64,000 nucleotides of DNA, from the NCBI GenBank assembly GCA_040756575.1, contig JBFLYP010000010.1, forward strand, positions 21,802 through 85,801, given 5' to 3'. Position 1 is the stretch's first letter. Each line of letters starts with the position of its first letter. The stretch is from DTYU01 sp040756575 (GTDB lineage Bacteria; Bacillota; Desulfotomaculia; Desulfotomaculales; Ammonificaceae). Shown here piece after piece: positions 8,648-17,507 of this stretch. The translations under genes were made by a program, and so were the position numbers. Below the pieces are notes generated by a model, which ran no database searches, was not told the origin of the DNA, and worked only from the letters and a program-made list of their open reading frames with translations.

Positions 8648-9517
8648 GTGAAGCTTTTCGTTTTTGCGCGTGCGAAGGTCAACCTTTCCCTTGATGTGTT
8701 TGAAACCAGACCGGACGGCTACCATGAAATCGCCTCCGTTTTGCAGAGCGTCGCTTACAGTGATCTGTTGACCATCGAGGCTTTGCCGGCAGGCATCCAC
8801 CTGCGGGTTACGGGTGAACCGGTCGAGAGCGGGGGGAATAACCTCGTGGCCCGTGCGGCGGAGCGCCTGCTTGAGGCTACCGGCTGTAAACGCGGTGCGG
8901 CCATCAGACTGCAGAAAAACATTCCCGTTTCTGCCGGGCTCGGCGGGGGTTCTGCGGATGCTGCTGCAACATTGCTCGGACTCAACAGGTTATGGGGGTT
9001 GGGATGTAGCCTGCAATTCCTTAAGGAGTTGGGTGCATCGCTGGGTTCGGATATCCCCTTTTGCCTTACCGGGGGAACAGCCTTAGCGACAGGTCGGGGT
9101 GAGACGACGGCGAGTCTTCCGCCCCTGCCGGAATGCGGCGTTCTGTTGTTGAAGCCGCCATACGGTATCTCCTCTGCGGGGGTCTACCGCGCCTGGGATG
9201 CCCTCCGGCCGCAATGGCGGGCGGCTGCAAGGGAAATGGCCGAAGTGCTTGCGAAGGGGCGCTGGCAGGAAGCACTGCGCCTATGCGGCAATGCCTTGGA
9301 GGAAGCAGTCCTCCAGGAGCATTCGGAACTCGGGGTTTTAAAGCGCGAATTGGTGGAGCAGGGGGCGCTTTGCGCGCTGGTGTCCGGTAGCGGACCGACG
9401 GTTTACGGGATTTTTCCGACGCTTGAAGAAGCAGCGAGGGCAGGGGAGTTGTTCCTATCCCGCGGCTTCCGCGTCATTATAACGACAACCGCCACCGAGG
9501 GAGTGCTTATTGTATAG
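8648..9517 (+). CDS. ispE: 4-diphosphocytidyl-2-C-methyl-D-erythritol kinase
   Basis: A GHMP-family kinase of the MEP isoprenoid pathway, phosphorylating CDP-methylerythritol with ATP. Motifs are the N-terminal FARAKVNLSLDV, the GHMP ATP loop PVSAGLGGGSADAAATL and the C-terminal VSGSGPTVYGIF. The start GTG at 8648 gives 289 aa beginning VKLFVFARAKVN, matching family length and N-terminus; a longer in-frame extension to 8513 has no family counterpart. The site GGGGGG lies 5-10 nt upstream. It opens the conserved Firmicute run that continues, after the inserted dsr block, at spoVG-glmU-prs. Confidence 0.93.
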   Translation: MKLFVFARAKVNLSLDVFETRPDGYHEIASVLQSVAYSDLLTIEALPAGIHLRVTGEPVESGGNNLVARAAERLLEATGCKRGAAIRLQKNIPVSAGLGGGSADAAATLLGLNRLWGLGCSLQFLKELGASLGSDIPFCLTGGTALATGRGETTASLPPLPECGVLLLKPPYGISSAGVYRAWDALRPQWRAAAREMAEVLAKGRWQEALRLCGNALEEAVLQEHSELGVLKRELVEQGALCALVSGSGPTVYGIFPTLEEAARAGELFLSRGFRVIITTTATEGVLIV

Positions 9518-9540
9518 TATCACAAACTATTTTGGAGTTG

Positions 9541-10233
9541 ATGGTTTTGGCGCAAAGACTGTTACCGGTGAAGCTCGACTCTTACAAACCCCTGAGGGAG
9601 GTGGTCTTTGAGTCCCTCCGCGAAGCCATTATAACGGGTTTGCTCAAACCAGGGGAACGGCTGATGGAGGTACAGGTTGCCGAAGAGCTCGGAGTCAGCC
9701 GAACTCCGGTTCGCGAGGCGATCCGCAAGCTTGAACTTGAAGGTCTTGTGGTGATGCTACCCCGCCGCGGCGCCTATGTAGCGGGGATAAGCGTAAAGGA
9801 TATTGCGGACGTTTTTGAGGTGCGGGCGGCGCTCGAGGCCTTAGCGGCAAGCCTTGCAGCAGAGCGAATTACAGACGCAGAGCTGGAAGACCTGGAGCGT
9901 TCTTTAGTGGAAATCAGCAAAGTTAGTGATACCCAGGACATCGGCACAATTGTTGCCAGGGATACCAGCTTTCACGACATTATCTACCGGGCGAGCAGGA
10001 ATAATTGGCTCATCCAAATCATTTCTAACCTTCAAGACCAGATACAGCGTTTCCGGATGACAACGCTTTCCCGGCCGGGTAGGACAAAGGAGGCTGTCGA
10101 AGAGCACAAGAAAATTGTGGAAGCGATTTCCGACCGGGACAGTGAATTAGCGGCGCAGTTGGCCCGAGAGCATATTGAGAACGCCGAGAGCAGCCTTTTA
10201 AACTCGCTCAAGGAAAGCGTTTCACCACGGTAA
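9541..10233 (+). CDS. GntR-family transcriptional regulator (FCD/FadR-type)
   Basis: About 230 aa. The N-terminal winged helix-turn-helix (about residues 15-80) contains the GntR motif LMEVQVAEELGVSRTPVREAIRKLE. The C-terminal FCD ligand domain has the metal-type residues in FEVRAALEALAASLAA, SFHDIIYRAS and EEHKKIVEAI. Start choice is uncertain: ATG 9541 sits 3 nt after GGAG, and TTG 9547 is better spaced. It follows ispE by about 20 nt and may be cotranscribed. FCD regulators usually respond to organic acids; the target here is unknown. Confidence 0.87.
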   Translation: MVLAQRLLPVKLDSYKPLREVVFESLREAIITGLLKPGERLMEVQVAEELGVSRTPVREAIRKLELEGLVVMLPRRGAYVAGISVKDIADVFEVRAALEALAASLAAERITDAELEDLERSLVEISKVSDTQDIGTIVARDTSFHDIIYRASRNNWLIQIISNLQDQIQRFRMTTLSRPGRTKEAVEEHKKIVEAISDRDSELAAQLAREHIENAESSLLNSLKESVSPR

Positions 10234-10316
10234 ACTTCTGTTAATCCGGAGACATTATTCTCAGCAGAAGTTAGCGGGAATGCCCGCAATATGTCTGGTA
10301 TGAGGAGCTAAGATAA

Positions 10317-11069
10317 ATGATTCCGGCGCTGGTTCTTGCAGGCTCCCCGAACACAGGGACACTCAGGGACGTTTCCCCGGTGCCTTTTGAGGCACTGATC
10401 GATATTCACGGGAGGCCTTTGACCGCCTATGTAATAGAAGCGCTTTTGGAGACGCCGGTGATTAGCAGGGTTGTTGTGGTTGGCCCTCAGGAACTGAAAA
10501 AGGCCGTTGAATCCGAGCGTCTTGTCATTTTGCCCCCCCGAGGGGGGCTGTTGGAGAACTTGGCCGCGGGCCTCGAAGCCCTTTATAGCACCTCCCGGGT
10601 TTTAGTGGTTACCGGGGATCTCGCGCTATTGACGCCGCCGGCGGTAGAGGCGTTTCTCCGGTTGTGTGAAAGCGGAGAGGCAGACGTGTATTATCCCGTT
10701 GTACCGCGGGACGCTGTGGAAAAGGCCTATCCTGCGATAAAGCGCACGTACGTCCGACTGCGCGACGGGGTTTTCACCGGCGGAAACGTCGGGTTGGTCG
10801 ATCCCGCCATGCTTTTGAAGTCTCTTGACCGCGCCAGGGATTTCGTACGGCTCCGAAAAAAACCCCTCCGTCTCGCGCTAATTGTAGGTCCGGGGGTTCT
10901 CTGCCGCTTTCTTCTGGGCCGCTTATCACTGGGGGAAGCGGAAAAAAAGGTTTCCCGCATACTGGGCTTGCGCGGCAGAGCGGTGATTGCCTTCATTCCC
11001 GAAATCGGTATGGATGTGGATAAGCCCGATGATTTGCGAGTAGCAGAAGCTGTTCTCCAGAAAAAGTGA
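10317..11069 (+). CDS. MobA-like NTP transferase domain protein
   Basis: A 250-aa nucleotidyltransferase-fold protein. It starts with a nucleotide-binding stretch (IPALVLAGSPNTG), followed by VTGDLALLTPPAV in the position of the metal-binding Asp, and ends with a typical IGMDVDKPDDLRVAEAVL. The same kind of gene commonly sits near ispE in Desulfotomaculum-type genomes. Possible roles are a sugar- or cofactor-nucleotide transfer; the specific substrate is not known. The canonical GGxGTRM loop is changed to GSPNTGTLRD, so activity should not be assumed. Confidence 0.75.
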   Translation: MIPALVLAGSPNTGTLRDVSPVPFEALIDIHGRPLTAYVIEALLETPVISRVVVVGPQELKKAVESERLVILPPRGGLLENLAAGLEALYSTSRVLVVTGDLALLTPPAVEAFLRLCESGEADVYYPVVPRDAVEKAYPAIKRTYVRLRDGVFTGGNVGLVDPAMLLKSLDRARDFVRLRKKPLRLALIVGPGVLCRFLLGRLSLGEAEKKVSRILGLRGRAVIAFIPEIGMDVDKPDDLRVAEAVLQKK

Positions 11070-11112
11070 GTCTGTCTTGGCAACAACTGCGATCCGGACT
11101 GCCGCAGGCTTA

Positions 11113-11601
11113 TTAATCTTCCCGGTCGTTTCGTACCTGGCTATGGAATATACCCTCCAGGGAACGCTTTCCTGCACGTAAATTAACCTTTGACTTAACC
11201 GCTTTCACCCCGCGAGCTTTTTCAGCGGCCAGCCTTGCAGATTCGATTTCCTCTGGGTTTTGAGTAGTCCCGACCAGGGTTACAATCCCGTTTTTAACTC
11301 TGGCGCCGATGTGCTGCGGGTCAACGCCCGGCTCCGCCGCGAGTTCCTCGCTCACCTCCGTGAAAACGGCACCGTCGTCAATTGCGCCATCGGTGCTGAT
11401 GCTCACGTCGTTAACCACCTCTTTTACTCCTGGAATCGACCGCAAAAGTTCGTTCAAGTATTCCTTTTCACGTAAGGTGTCCACAACCCCGGTTACATAA
11501 ACAGTACGCTCCTGAGTTCTGGCCTTGATGCCGTAGCCACGAAGGTTTTTATCGGTTTTCAAAAGCTTCTCGACCGACGCCTGTAAGCCGTTTTTGCCCA
11601 T
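11113..11601 (-). CDS. BON-domain protein (two BON repeats)
   Basis: A 162-aa protein starting at ATG 11601, 7-8 nt after AAAGGA; a longer frame upstream lacks a site. It has two BON-like repeats: residues about 5-68 with YVTGVVDTLREKEYLNEL and PGVKEVVNDV, and about 80-145 with VTLVGTTQNPEEIESA and RGVKAVKSKVNL. BON domains bind membranes or lipids and are found in stress and periplasmic proteins, but there is no signal peptide here. It converges with the NTP-transferase gene and is divergent from dsrA. Confidence 0.8.
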   Translation of the reverse strand: MGKNGLQASVEKLLKTDKNLRGYGIKARTQERTVYVTGVVDTLREKEYLNELLRSIPGVKEVVNDVSISTDGAIDDGAVFTEVSEELAAEPGVDPQHIGARVKNGIVTLVGTTQNPEEIESARLAAEKARGVKAVKSKVNLRAGKRSLEGIFHSQVRNDRED

Positions 11602-11768
11602 TACGCAAATCCTTTCTGCCTTTTGCCGTGTGCCAAACATTCTTGCGTTCACTTGCTTCCGCTGACACAGCCTTAGGTACCCAAGGTTTATTTTCCCAAG
11701 GACTTCTTCCGGTTATTTCTGTACAAAATAATTCCCACCGGCACAAACAATTATTTATTTCCGAATAG

Positions 11769-11798
11769 TTGACAAGCCCGCGAGGTTTATATTATCAT
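11769..11798 (+). promoter_or_regulatory. predicted sigma-A promoter for the dsr operon
   Basis: TTGACA at 11769-11774, an 18-bp spacer, then TATCAT at 11793-11798. The -35 is a perfect match and the -10 has one mismatch. It lies in the AT-rich 430-nt gap before dsrA and would give a leader of about 225 nt. No terminator-like hairpin is obvious in that leader. Confidence 0.5.
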
Positions 11799-12029
11799 TA
11801 TTCTGACATTTTAAATTGAGATATATGTACGGTTAATAACAAAGATAGAAATAGAGAAATAGAATTCCACATAAATTCCCCTCTGGTAACTTTAAAGCTG
11901 AGCATTGCTTGGCGTTTTTGAACGCGGATACCACACAGACTTTCTGAGGGGAGGTGCGAGCCACCATTAGTTCTTTTCTCCTGTTCTGATCAACTGAATG
12001 TAAACTAATAAGGAGGTATTAAGGTCGGT

Positions 12030-13457
12030 ATGTCTTTTAAACCACCTGGTCCGAAAGTTCCCCAAAAAGAACTTAATTATCAGGAACTACGCATTTACAC
12101 TGACGAAGAGCTGCAGAACCCGTCTGATGAAGAGTTAAGGAACTTTAAGATAAAGCACGAGATCCCCATGTGTGAGGAGTTGGAGTCCGGTCCTTGGCCG
12201 AGCTTTGTGGCCGATATGAAGGTTGAGGCCCTGCGGAGAAGGAAGCTGGCCGACGACCGGATGTTTATGCCACGTGAGGTGATCGAGGATCTGCTCGGTC
12301 AGCTTGAGGTTTCGTTCATGGACGGCGAGACCCACTGGAAACACGGCGGTATCGTGGGCGTCAGCGGTTACGGCGGCGGCGTTATCGGCAGGTACTCCGA
12401 CCTTCCCGAAAAGTTCCCGGGTGTTGCACACTTCCATACCATCCGGATCAACCAACCGGGGGGTAAATTCTATAAAACCGATCACCTGCGTGCCCTTTGT
12501 GACCTTTGGGAGTTGCGGGGCAGCGGCATCCTGAATATGCACGGCTCCACCGGCGACATCGTCTTTCTCGGTACCATCACCGAGCAGCTCGAGCCGATCT
12601 TCCAGGAAATGGCCCACCACCTGAGCCAGGACCTCGGCGGCTCCGGTTCGAACATGCGGACTCCTTCCGACTGTCTTGGTAAAGCTCGCTGCGAATTCGC
12701 CCTGTATGACACCTCGGAGATGTGCTACGAGATCACCATGGCGTTCCAGGACGAGCTGCACCGCCCGATGTTTCCGTATAAATTCAAGGTCAAGTGCGAC
12801 GGCTGCCCCAACTGCTGCGTGGCCTCCATCGCCCGTTCCGATTTTGCGATTATCGGGACCTGGCGGGACAACATCCGGATCGACCAGGAGGCCGTCCAGG
12901 CTTACATGGCCGGCGAGATTGCGCCCAACGCCGGGGCCTTAAGCGGCCGGAACTGGGGCGCGTTCGATATTCAGAAGGAAGTTATCGACCTGTGCCCGGC
13001 CAAATGCATGTGGTTAGAGGGCAAGAAGCTCCGGATCGACGACAAGAACTGCACCCGCTGCATGCACTGCATCAACACTATGCCGCGGGCGCTGCGGCCC
13101 GGTGCCGATACGGGTGTAAGCATCCTCGTGGGTGCGAAGGCACCGATCCTCGAAGGTGCGCAGATGGCGACGCTGCTTGTCCCCTTTATGGAGGTCGAGC
13201 CGCCCTATGATAACGTGAAAGATCTTCTCAGTAAGATCTTCGAATGGTGGGACGAGCACGGCAAGATGCGCGAGCGGGTGGGCGAGTTGATCCAGCGCAT
13301 GGGCCTGCAGAGGTTCTGTGAGGCGATCGGCCTTCCGGTGGCGCCCCAGATGGTCTGGCGGCCGCGGGCCAACCCGTACGTCTTCTGGAAGCCGGAAGAG
13401 GTCCCGGGTGGGTTCAAGCGAGATATTAACGACTACAGATCGAGACACGCGAGATAG
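12030..13457 (+). CDS. dsrA: dissimilatory sulfite reductase subunit alpha
   Basis: The catalytic-type alpha subunit of the cytoplasmic DsrAB enzyme, which reduces sulfite (the last stage of sulfate respiration). It is 475 aa. The siroheme/[4Fe-4S] cysteines are visible as C215-x5-C221 and C259-x3-C263 (in CDGCPNCC). The inserted ferredoxin domain carries C322, C341, C344 and C347 (CTRCMHC). The start ATG follows AGGAGGT by 12 nt. dsrB follows after 12 nt and dsrD after that. The reductive type is inferred from the accompanying dsrD and the absence of oxidative-type genes such as dsrEFH nearby. Confidence 0.97.
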   Translation: MSFKPPGPKVPQKELNYQELRIYTDEELQNPSDEELRNFKIKHEIPMCEELESGPWPSFVADMKVEALRRRKLADDRMFMPREVIEDLLGQLEVSFMDGETHWKHGGIVGVSGYGGGVIGRYSDLPEKFPGVAHFHTIRINQPGGKFYKTDHLRALCDLWELRGSGILNMHGSTGDIVFLGTITEQLEPIFQEMAHHLSQDLGGSGSNMRTPSDCLGKARCEFALYDTSEMCYEITMAFQDELHRPMFPYKFKVKCDGCPNCCVASIARSDFAIIGTWRDNIRIDQEAVQAYMAGEIAPNAGALSGRNWGAFDIQKEVIDLCPAKCMWLEGKKLRIDDKNCTRCMHCINTMPRALRPGADTGVSILVGAKAPILEGAQMATLLVPFMEVEPPYDNVKDLLSKIFEWWDEHGKMRERVGELIQRMGLQRFCEAIGLPVAPQMVWRPRANPYVFWKPEEVPGGFKRDINDYRSRHAR

Positions 13458-13469
13458 GAGGGTGTTAGG

Positions 13470-14657
13470 ATGGGATTGTCCACAACTAAATTCGGCGTTT
13501 ACAACCCGGAAAAGCCGAACGAAAACCGGATTACCGATATCGGGCCCCGCTATTACTGGGACTTTTTCCCGCCCGTCATCCAGCGGAATTACGGCAAGTG
13601 GCTCTATCACGAGGTCCTCGAGCCCGGCGTCCTGGTTCATGTTTCGGAGACGGGCGAAAAGGTCTATACGGTGCGCGTGGGCGGCATGCGCACCATGACG
13701 GTCGCCCTCATGAGAGAGGCCTGCGATATCGCTGACAAGCACTGCGACGGCTACCTCCGCTTCACCACCCGGAATAACCTCGAGTTCATGTGCGACAGTG
13801 TGGAGAAGCTCGAGGCGTTGAAGGCCGATCTCAAGAGCCGGAAGTTTTATTCCGGCAGCAATAAGTTCCCGATTGGCGGGACGGGCGCCAGCGTGACCAA
13901 TATCGTTCACACCCAGGGTTACATCCACTGCCATACCCCGGCCACCGACGCCTCGTCGATGGTCAAGGCGGTCATGGACGAGCTTTATGACTACTTCACC
14001 TCGATGACGTTGCCGGCAAAGGTCCGCGTTTCGATGGCCTGCTGCCTGAATATGTGCGGCGCCGTACACTGCTCGGACATCGCTCTCTTAGGTTACCACC
14101 GGAAGCCTCCCGCTATCGACCACGACTTCGTGGCCAAAATGTGCGAGATCCCGACGGTCATCGCGTCCTGCCCGCTCGGCGCACTCTCCCCGGCGACCAC
14201 CGAGGACGGCAAGAAGACTATCAAGGTAAAAGAGGACCGCTGCATGTTCTGCGGTAACTGCTACACGATGTGCCCGGCACTGCCGCTTTCGGACAAAGAG
14301 GGCGACGGCGTGGTAATCCTCGCCGGCGGCAAGCTCTCCAACCGGATCACTGAACCGAAGTTCTCAAAGGTGGTCGTGCCGTTCCTGCCGAACAACTTCC
14401 CGCGGTATCCGGAAGTTTGCAAGACGGTCAGAAAGATCATTGAGGTTTATGCCACCCACGCGAACAAGTACGAGCGGCTCGGCGACTGGGCAGAGCGGAT
14501 CGGGTGGGAGAAGTTCTTCGAGCTCTGCGAACTGCCTTTCACTCATCACCTCGTTGACGATTACCGCTTGGCGTACGATACCTACCGGACCAGCACGCTC
14601 TTCAAATACACCGACGCGGCGTGGGCGGTCTCTAAGGCGGCAGGGGGTATAAAATAA
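13470..14657 (+). CDS. dsrB: dissimilatory sulfite reductase subunit beta
   Basis: The beta subunit of DsrAB, 395 aa, which holds the functional siroheme in characterised enzymes. Conserved cysteines are C154 (YIHCHTP), the C191/C192-C196 cluster in CCLNMCGAVHCSD, and the ferredoxin domain CMFCGNCYTMCP (258-268) plus C234. The ATG follows AGGAGGG. It lies 12 nt after dsrA and about 34 nt before dsrD, forming one operon. dsrC and the dsrMKJOP membrane complex are not in this window. Confidence 0.97.
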   Translation: MGLSTTKFGVYNPEKPNENRITDIGPRYYWDFFPPVIQRNYGKWLYHEVLEPGVLVHVSETGEKVYTVRVGGMRTMTVALMREACDIADKHCDGYLRFTTRNNLEFMCDSVEKLEALKADLKSRKFYSGSNKFPIGGTGASVTNIVHTQGYIHCHTPATDASSMVKAVMDELYDYFTSMTLPAKVRVSMACCLNMCGAVHCSDIALLGYHRKPPAIDHDFVAKMCEIPTVIASCPLGALSPATTEDGKKTIKVKEDRCMFCGNCYTMCPALPLSDKEGDGVVILAGGKLSNRITEPKFSKVVVPFLPNNFPRYPEVCKTVRKIIEVYATHANKYERLGDWAERIGWEKFFELCELPFTHHLVDDYRLAYDTYRTSTLFKYTDAAWAVSKAAGGIK

Positions 14658-14691
14658 GTGCCCACGGGGCATTAAGGAGATGACACTTAGG

Positions 14692-14931
14692 ATGGACGAG
14701 ATAAAACAGATAATTGTTGATTACCTTGCTTCGGCCAAGAAGTCGAAGCATTATATCAAGGACCTCGAGAAGGCCGTCAAGCAGAAGATCCCGAACGCCA
14801 GCGGGCGGGATATCAAGAAGGCGGCTACGGAACTTGTGACCGAGGGCAAGGTTGCCTACTTCTCTACGGGTAGCACCACAATGTACTGCTTAAAGGGCAG
14901 GGAAGCCGAGACCACGGATAAAGAAGAGTAG
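14692..14931 (+). CDS. dsrD: DsrD, allosteric activator of DsrAB
   Basis: A 79-aa winged-helix protein characteristic of reductive dsr operons. Family features are a start like MDEIKQIIVDYL, a Lys-rich middle and the signature STGSTTMYCLKG near the C-terminus. DsrD is reported to increase DsrAB sulfite reduction rather than act as a DNA-binding regulator. I prefer ATG 14692 (12 nt after AAGGAG) over ATG 14680, which touches the site. Its presence supports a sulfite-reducing direction for DsrAB. Confidence 0.93.
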   Translation: MDEIKQIIVDYLASAKKSKHYIKDLEKAVKQKIPNASGRDIKKAATELVTEGKVAYFSTGSTTMYCLKGREAETTDKEE

Positions 14932-14977
14932 GAGGCGCAGCAGGAACGTAGAGAAGCCCAGGAGTGGATATGTTTTG

Positions 14978-15011
14978 GGAGGCTGCTCGCTGTCCGCAGC
15001 GGGCAGCCTCC
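14978..15011 (+). terminator. long hairpin between dsrD and the TPR gene
   Basis: GGAGGCTGC at 14978-14986 pairs with GCAGCCTCC at 15003-15011, extended inward by CGCTG/CAGCG around a TCCG loop, giving about 15 bp. No T-run follows, so it is more likely an mRNA 3'-end stabiliser or attenuator for dsrABD than a classical intrinsic terminator. It ends 34 nt before the GTG of the TPR gene. Confidence 0.55.
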
Positions 15012-15044
15012 ATACTTGATGAAAAGGTAAAGGAGTGTTACAGC

Positions 15045-15671
15045 GTGACCGCCCCGAAGGACGCCGAAACCTTTATCAAGGAACAAAAAGAGTTTCTGAG
15101 GCAAAACCCTGAATGCTCCACGGCGCTTTATAATTTGGGCGTTAAAGCCATGGAGGAAGGCCGGCTTGAGGAAGCCGCGGAATACTTTGAGGAGGCGATC
15201 GAGTGCGGCGGCCGGATGTTCGAGGCCTGTGTGAACCTGGGTTATATCTATTACCTGTGGGGCGACTTAGAAAGGGTGGTATTAGCGAACAAGAAAGCGG
15301 TGGAGATAGAGCCGCGGTATGCCCGCGGGTACGCCAATTTGGGCTTCGCCTACCTTCAGATGGTTAGGACTGATGAGGCCATCGCGGCGCTCGAGAAGGC
15401 GATAGAATTGAACCCGCAGATCGCCCAGGCTTGGGCCAACCTTGTCAGCGCCTACCTGCAAAAAGGCGACATCGACAAGGCGGTCGAGACCGGTGAGAAA
15501 CTGGTAGAGATAGCGCCTGATTTCGGCCTCGGCCACAATAACCTCGCCTGTGCCTATTATATGAAGGAAGAGCACGTGAAGGCGATAAAGCATCTCGACT
15601 TGGCCGTAAAATTCGGTTATCCGGTAAACCCAGATTTTCTGAAGGCGCTTGAGCTGTACCGCGGCTCGTGA
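15045..15671 (+). CDS. TPR-repeat protein linked to the dsr operon
   Basis: 208 aa, starting at GTG 15045, 10 nt after AAGGAG; an upstream in-frame extension would run through the hairpin and is rejected. From residue 20 on it consists of about five tetratricopeptide repeats (CSTALYNLGVKAMEEGRLEE, FEACVNLGYIYYLWGDLE, ARGYANLGFAYLQM, AQAWANLVSAYLQKGD, GLGHNNLACAYYMKEE). No signal peptide, so it is cytoplasmic. TPR proteins scaffold complexes; its place after dsrABD suggests a partner in Dsr assembly, but that is inference. Confidence 0.85.
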   Translation: MTAPKDAETFIKEQKEFLRQNPECSTALYNLGVKAMEEGRLEEAAEYFEEAIECGGRMFEACVNLGYIYYLWGDLERVVLANKKAVEIEPRYARGYANLGFAYLQMVRTDEAIAALEKAIELNPQIAQAWANLVSAYLQKGDIDKAVETGEKLVEIAPDFGLGHNNLACAYYMKEEHVKAIKHLDLAVKFGYPVNPDFLKALELYRGS

Positions 15672-15681
15672 GGATGAGGTT

Positions 15682-16311
15682 ATGATCCCGGAATTGTCCA
15701 AACAATATGAAGGGCTGGTCGAGGCGGCCGATCTGGCATTCGCAAAAATGCAGCGCGGTTACAGTGACTGCATCAAGTGCCGGCGCGGCTGTGCGGATTG
15801 CTGTCACGCGGTATTCGGCCTTTTTCTCATCGAAGCGGCTTATATAAAAGACCGGTTCGACCGGCTCGACCGGGCTGCGCAGGAGGATATCCTCTTGCGG
15901 GCGGCGCGAATGGATGAGGATCTGAAACGGATGGATCAAAGATTGGCGCGTTTTGCCGATGATCCGGTGATGCAAGCCCATGCGCTGTCAAAAGAAAGGA
16001 TTAGGTGCCCTCTTTTGAATGATGAGGAGGAGTGTGTGCTTTATTCCTTCAGGCCGATCACCTGCCGGGTTTACGGGATACCGGTGACCATACACGGCAG
16101 GGCGCACGTATGCTGGAAGGCGGGATTCGCAAAAGGGGAATCTTATCCCGCCTTTAACCTCGATGCCGTTTACAGGGATCTTTACCGGTTATCAAAGGAT
16201 CTTTTGGAGGGCGCCGGCCAAAAAAACATGGAGCCCGCAGCAATGCTTATATCGGTCTCCAAAGCCTTAAAGACGCCTTTTGACGACCTGGTTAGAGGCG
16301 ACTTGAGTTAA
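15682..16311 (+). CDS. YkgJ-family cysteine-cluster protein
   Basis: 209 aa, starting at ATG 15682 after GAGG, only 10 nt after the TPR stop. The N-terminal cysteine cluster (CIKCRRGCADCCH, about residues 31-43) plus later Cys residues (RCPLLNDEEECVLYSFRPITCRVYG, and CW) match the YkgJ/FliB-type putative zinc- or iron-chelating family. Such proteins may carry a metal or Fe-S cluster. Coupling to the dsr block hints at a role in metal or cluster handling for DsrAB. The function is not experimentally defined. Confidence 0.82.
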   Translation: MIPELSKQYEGLVEAADLAFAKMQRGYSDCIKCRRGCADCCHAVFGLFLIEAAYIKDRFDRLDRAAQEDILLRAARMDEDLKRMDQRLARFADDPVMQAHALSKERIRCPLLNDEEECVLYSFRPITCRVYGIPVTIHGRAHVCWKAGFAKGESYPAFNLDAVYRDLYRLSKDLLEGAGQKNMEPAAMLISVSKALKTPFDDLVRGDLS

Positions 16312-16367
16312 AAGAATTATGCTCTTTTCATGATCTCCTGTGCTGTAATAAGAGCGTTTCTGCCTCG

Positions 16368-17507
16368 TTAATTCTTCTTTTGAAGCTTTTCGAGCGCTTC
16401 TCTCGCAAGCTGTCCGAGCGTTTTCTTTACAATCCAGCCCTCTTCGTAAATCCCAATCTCTTCGTCCTGATCCTGAATATCCGCCAGAGCCTTGCGCGCT
16501 TCGGTTACGCCCAGGCTGCCGAGGAGCCACGCCGCGTAACCCCTAATTTGCGGGTCGGCGCTGTGGATTAAAGGCAATATGCGGCCGGCTGCTCTAGTCT
16601 GCACCAATTCGGGCCTGACCAGGGCTATCCTTCCGAGAGCCCTCAGAACCTGGGGCTGCAGGAACTGATCACCGAGGAGCCGGATCAGGTGAGAGACGTA
16701 ACCGCCGAACAGGTCGGGCGCGTTGGCGATGATTTCTCCGATCGCGTCTATGCTTCCCCAGCCCGAGGCGCTGGAATCGCTGAAGGGCTTAAATAACCCT
16801 TGTAGAACGGCGACGACCACTTTGGGATCCTTCAATAAAACAACCTTGGACGCCCTGCCCAATGCATCCGCCGCCCGGAGGCGGATCAGGTCGTCGCTGT
16901 GGCAAAGGAGCCGCTGCAGGTACCTCAAGACCTTATTATCGCCGCGGGCGGCCCGTAAAATCGGCTCTATCCGGTACTCCCTGACCAACGCCTCAACATC
17001 TGTCTTAGTGAGTACTATCGCTTCCGCCTCTTCCCCGGCCGCCTCAGCTTCTGACGGTTTAGCCGATACAGGCTTGGCTTGCGCCAGCCTTTTGCGGACG
17101 CCCTCCAGGGTCAGCTCCTGGATATCTTCGAGCAGCCTGACAAAATAAAGCGCGCCCCTTACCGTCCTGCCATTATGAGCGCCGCCCGGAACGATGCGGT
17201 GGGTTTCGAGGTCATACTGCTCAACCACTTTTTGCAGGTAATCCTCCTCGGGCAGGAGGTTCCAAGCCAGGTCCCAATCATTGTTACAGGCAAAGACCAG
17301 GGCCTCGCTGAAGGCTGTTCCGAGGTTGTGGCCGGTCGCGTCGTAGGCGTAGACGGCCCCGCAGGCGGAGCACTGTCCTACCGGCATCTCCCTGGGCCTC
17401 CCCGATTCCACTTCTTTCGGCCTGTCGACAGGGATGCCGCAGAACGGGCAAAGGACCTCTTCCGAAATCTTTCTCGCAAAGGATACCTCTTCCATTTGCT
17501 CAATCAC
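16368..17507 (-). CDS. zinc-ribbon plus HEAT-repeat protein
   Basis: A 379-aa protein. The N-terminus has a four-Cys ribbon (CPFCG near residue 20 and CSACG near 46), then a linker rich in Ala and Glu (about 145-165) and a C-terminal array of HEAT/PBS-lyase-like repeats from about 195 (DDLIRLRAADALGRAS, QPQVLRALGRIALVRPEL, DPQIRGYAAWLLGSLG). HEAT arrays mediate protein contacts. The GTG start overlaps the end of the FmdB-type gene by 8 bp, so the two are coupled. It converges with the YkgJ gene. Proteins of this build occur near dsr genes in some sulfate reducers; a role in Dsr maturation is only a guess. Confidence 0.78.
   Translation of the reverse strand: MIEQMEEVSFARKISEEVLCPFCGIPVDRPKEVESGRPREMPVGQCSACGAVYAYDATGHNLGTAFSEALVFACNNDWDLAWNLLPEEDYLQKVVEQYDLETHRIVPGGAHNGRTVRGALYFVRLLEDIQELTLEGVRKRLAQAKPVSAKPSEAEAAGEEAEAIVLTKTDVEALVREYRIEPILRAARGDNKVLRYLQRLLCHSDDLIRLRAADALGRASKVVLLKDPKVVVAVLQGLFKPFSDSSASGWGSIDAIGEIIANAPDLFGGYVSHLIRLLGDQFLQPQVLRALGRIALVRPELVQTRAAGRILPLIHSADPQIRGYAAWLLGSLGVTEARKALADIQDQDEEIGIYEEGWIVKKTLGQLAREALEKLQKKN

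Noticed and set aside
13014..14069. 351-aa minus-strand frame across dsrA and dsrB
   Set aside because: Complement of two clearly real dsr genes; composition rich in His, Arg and Asp typical of a shadow frame.
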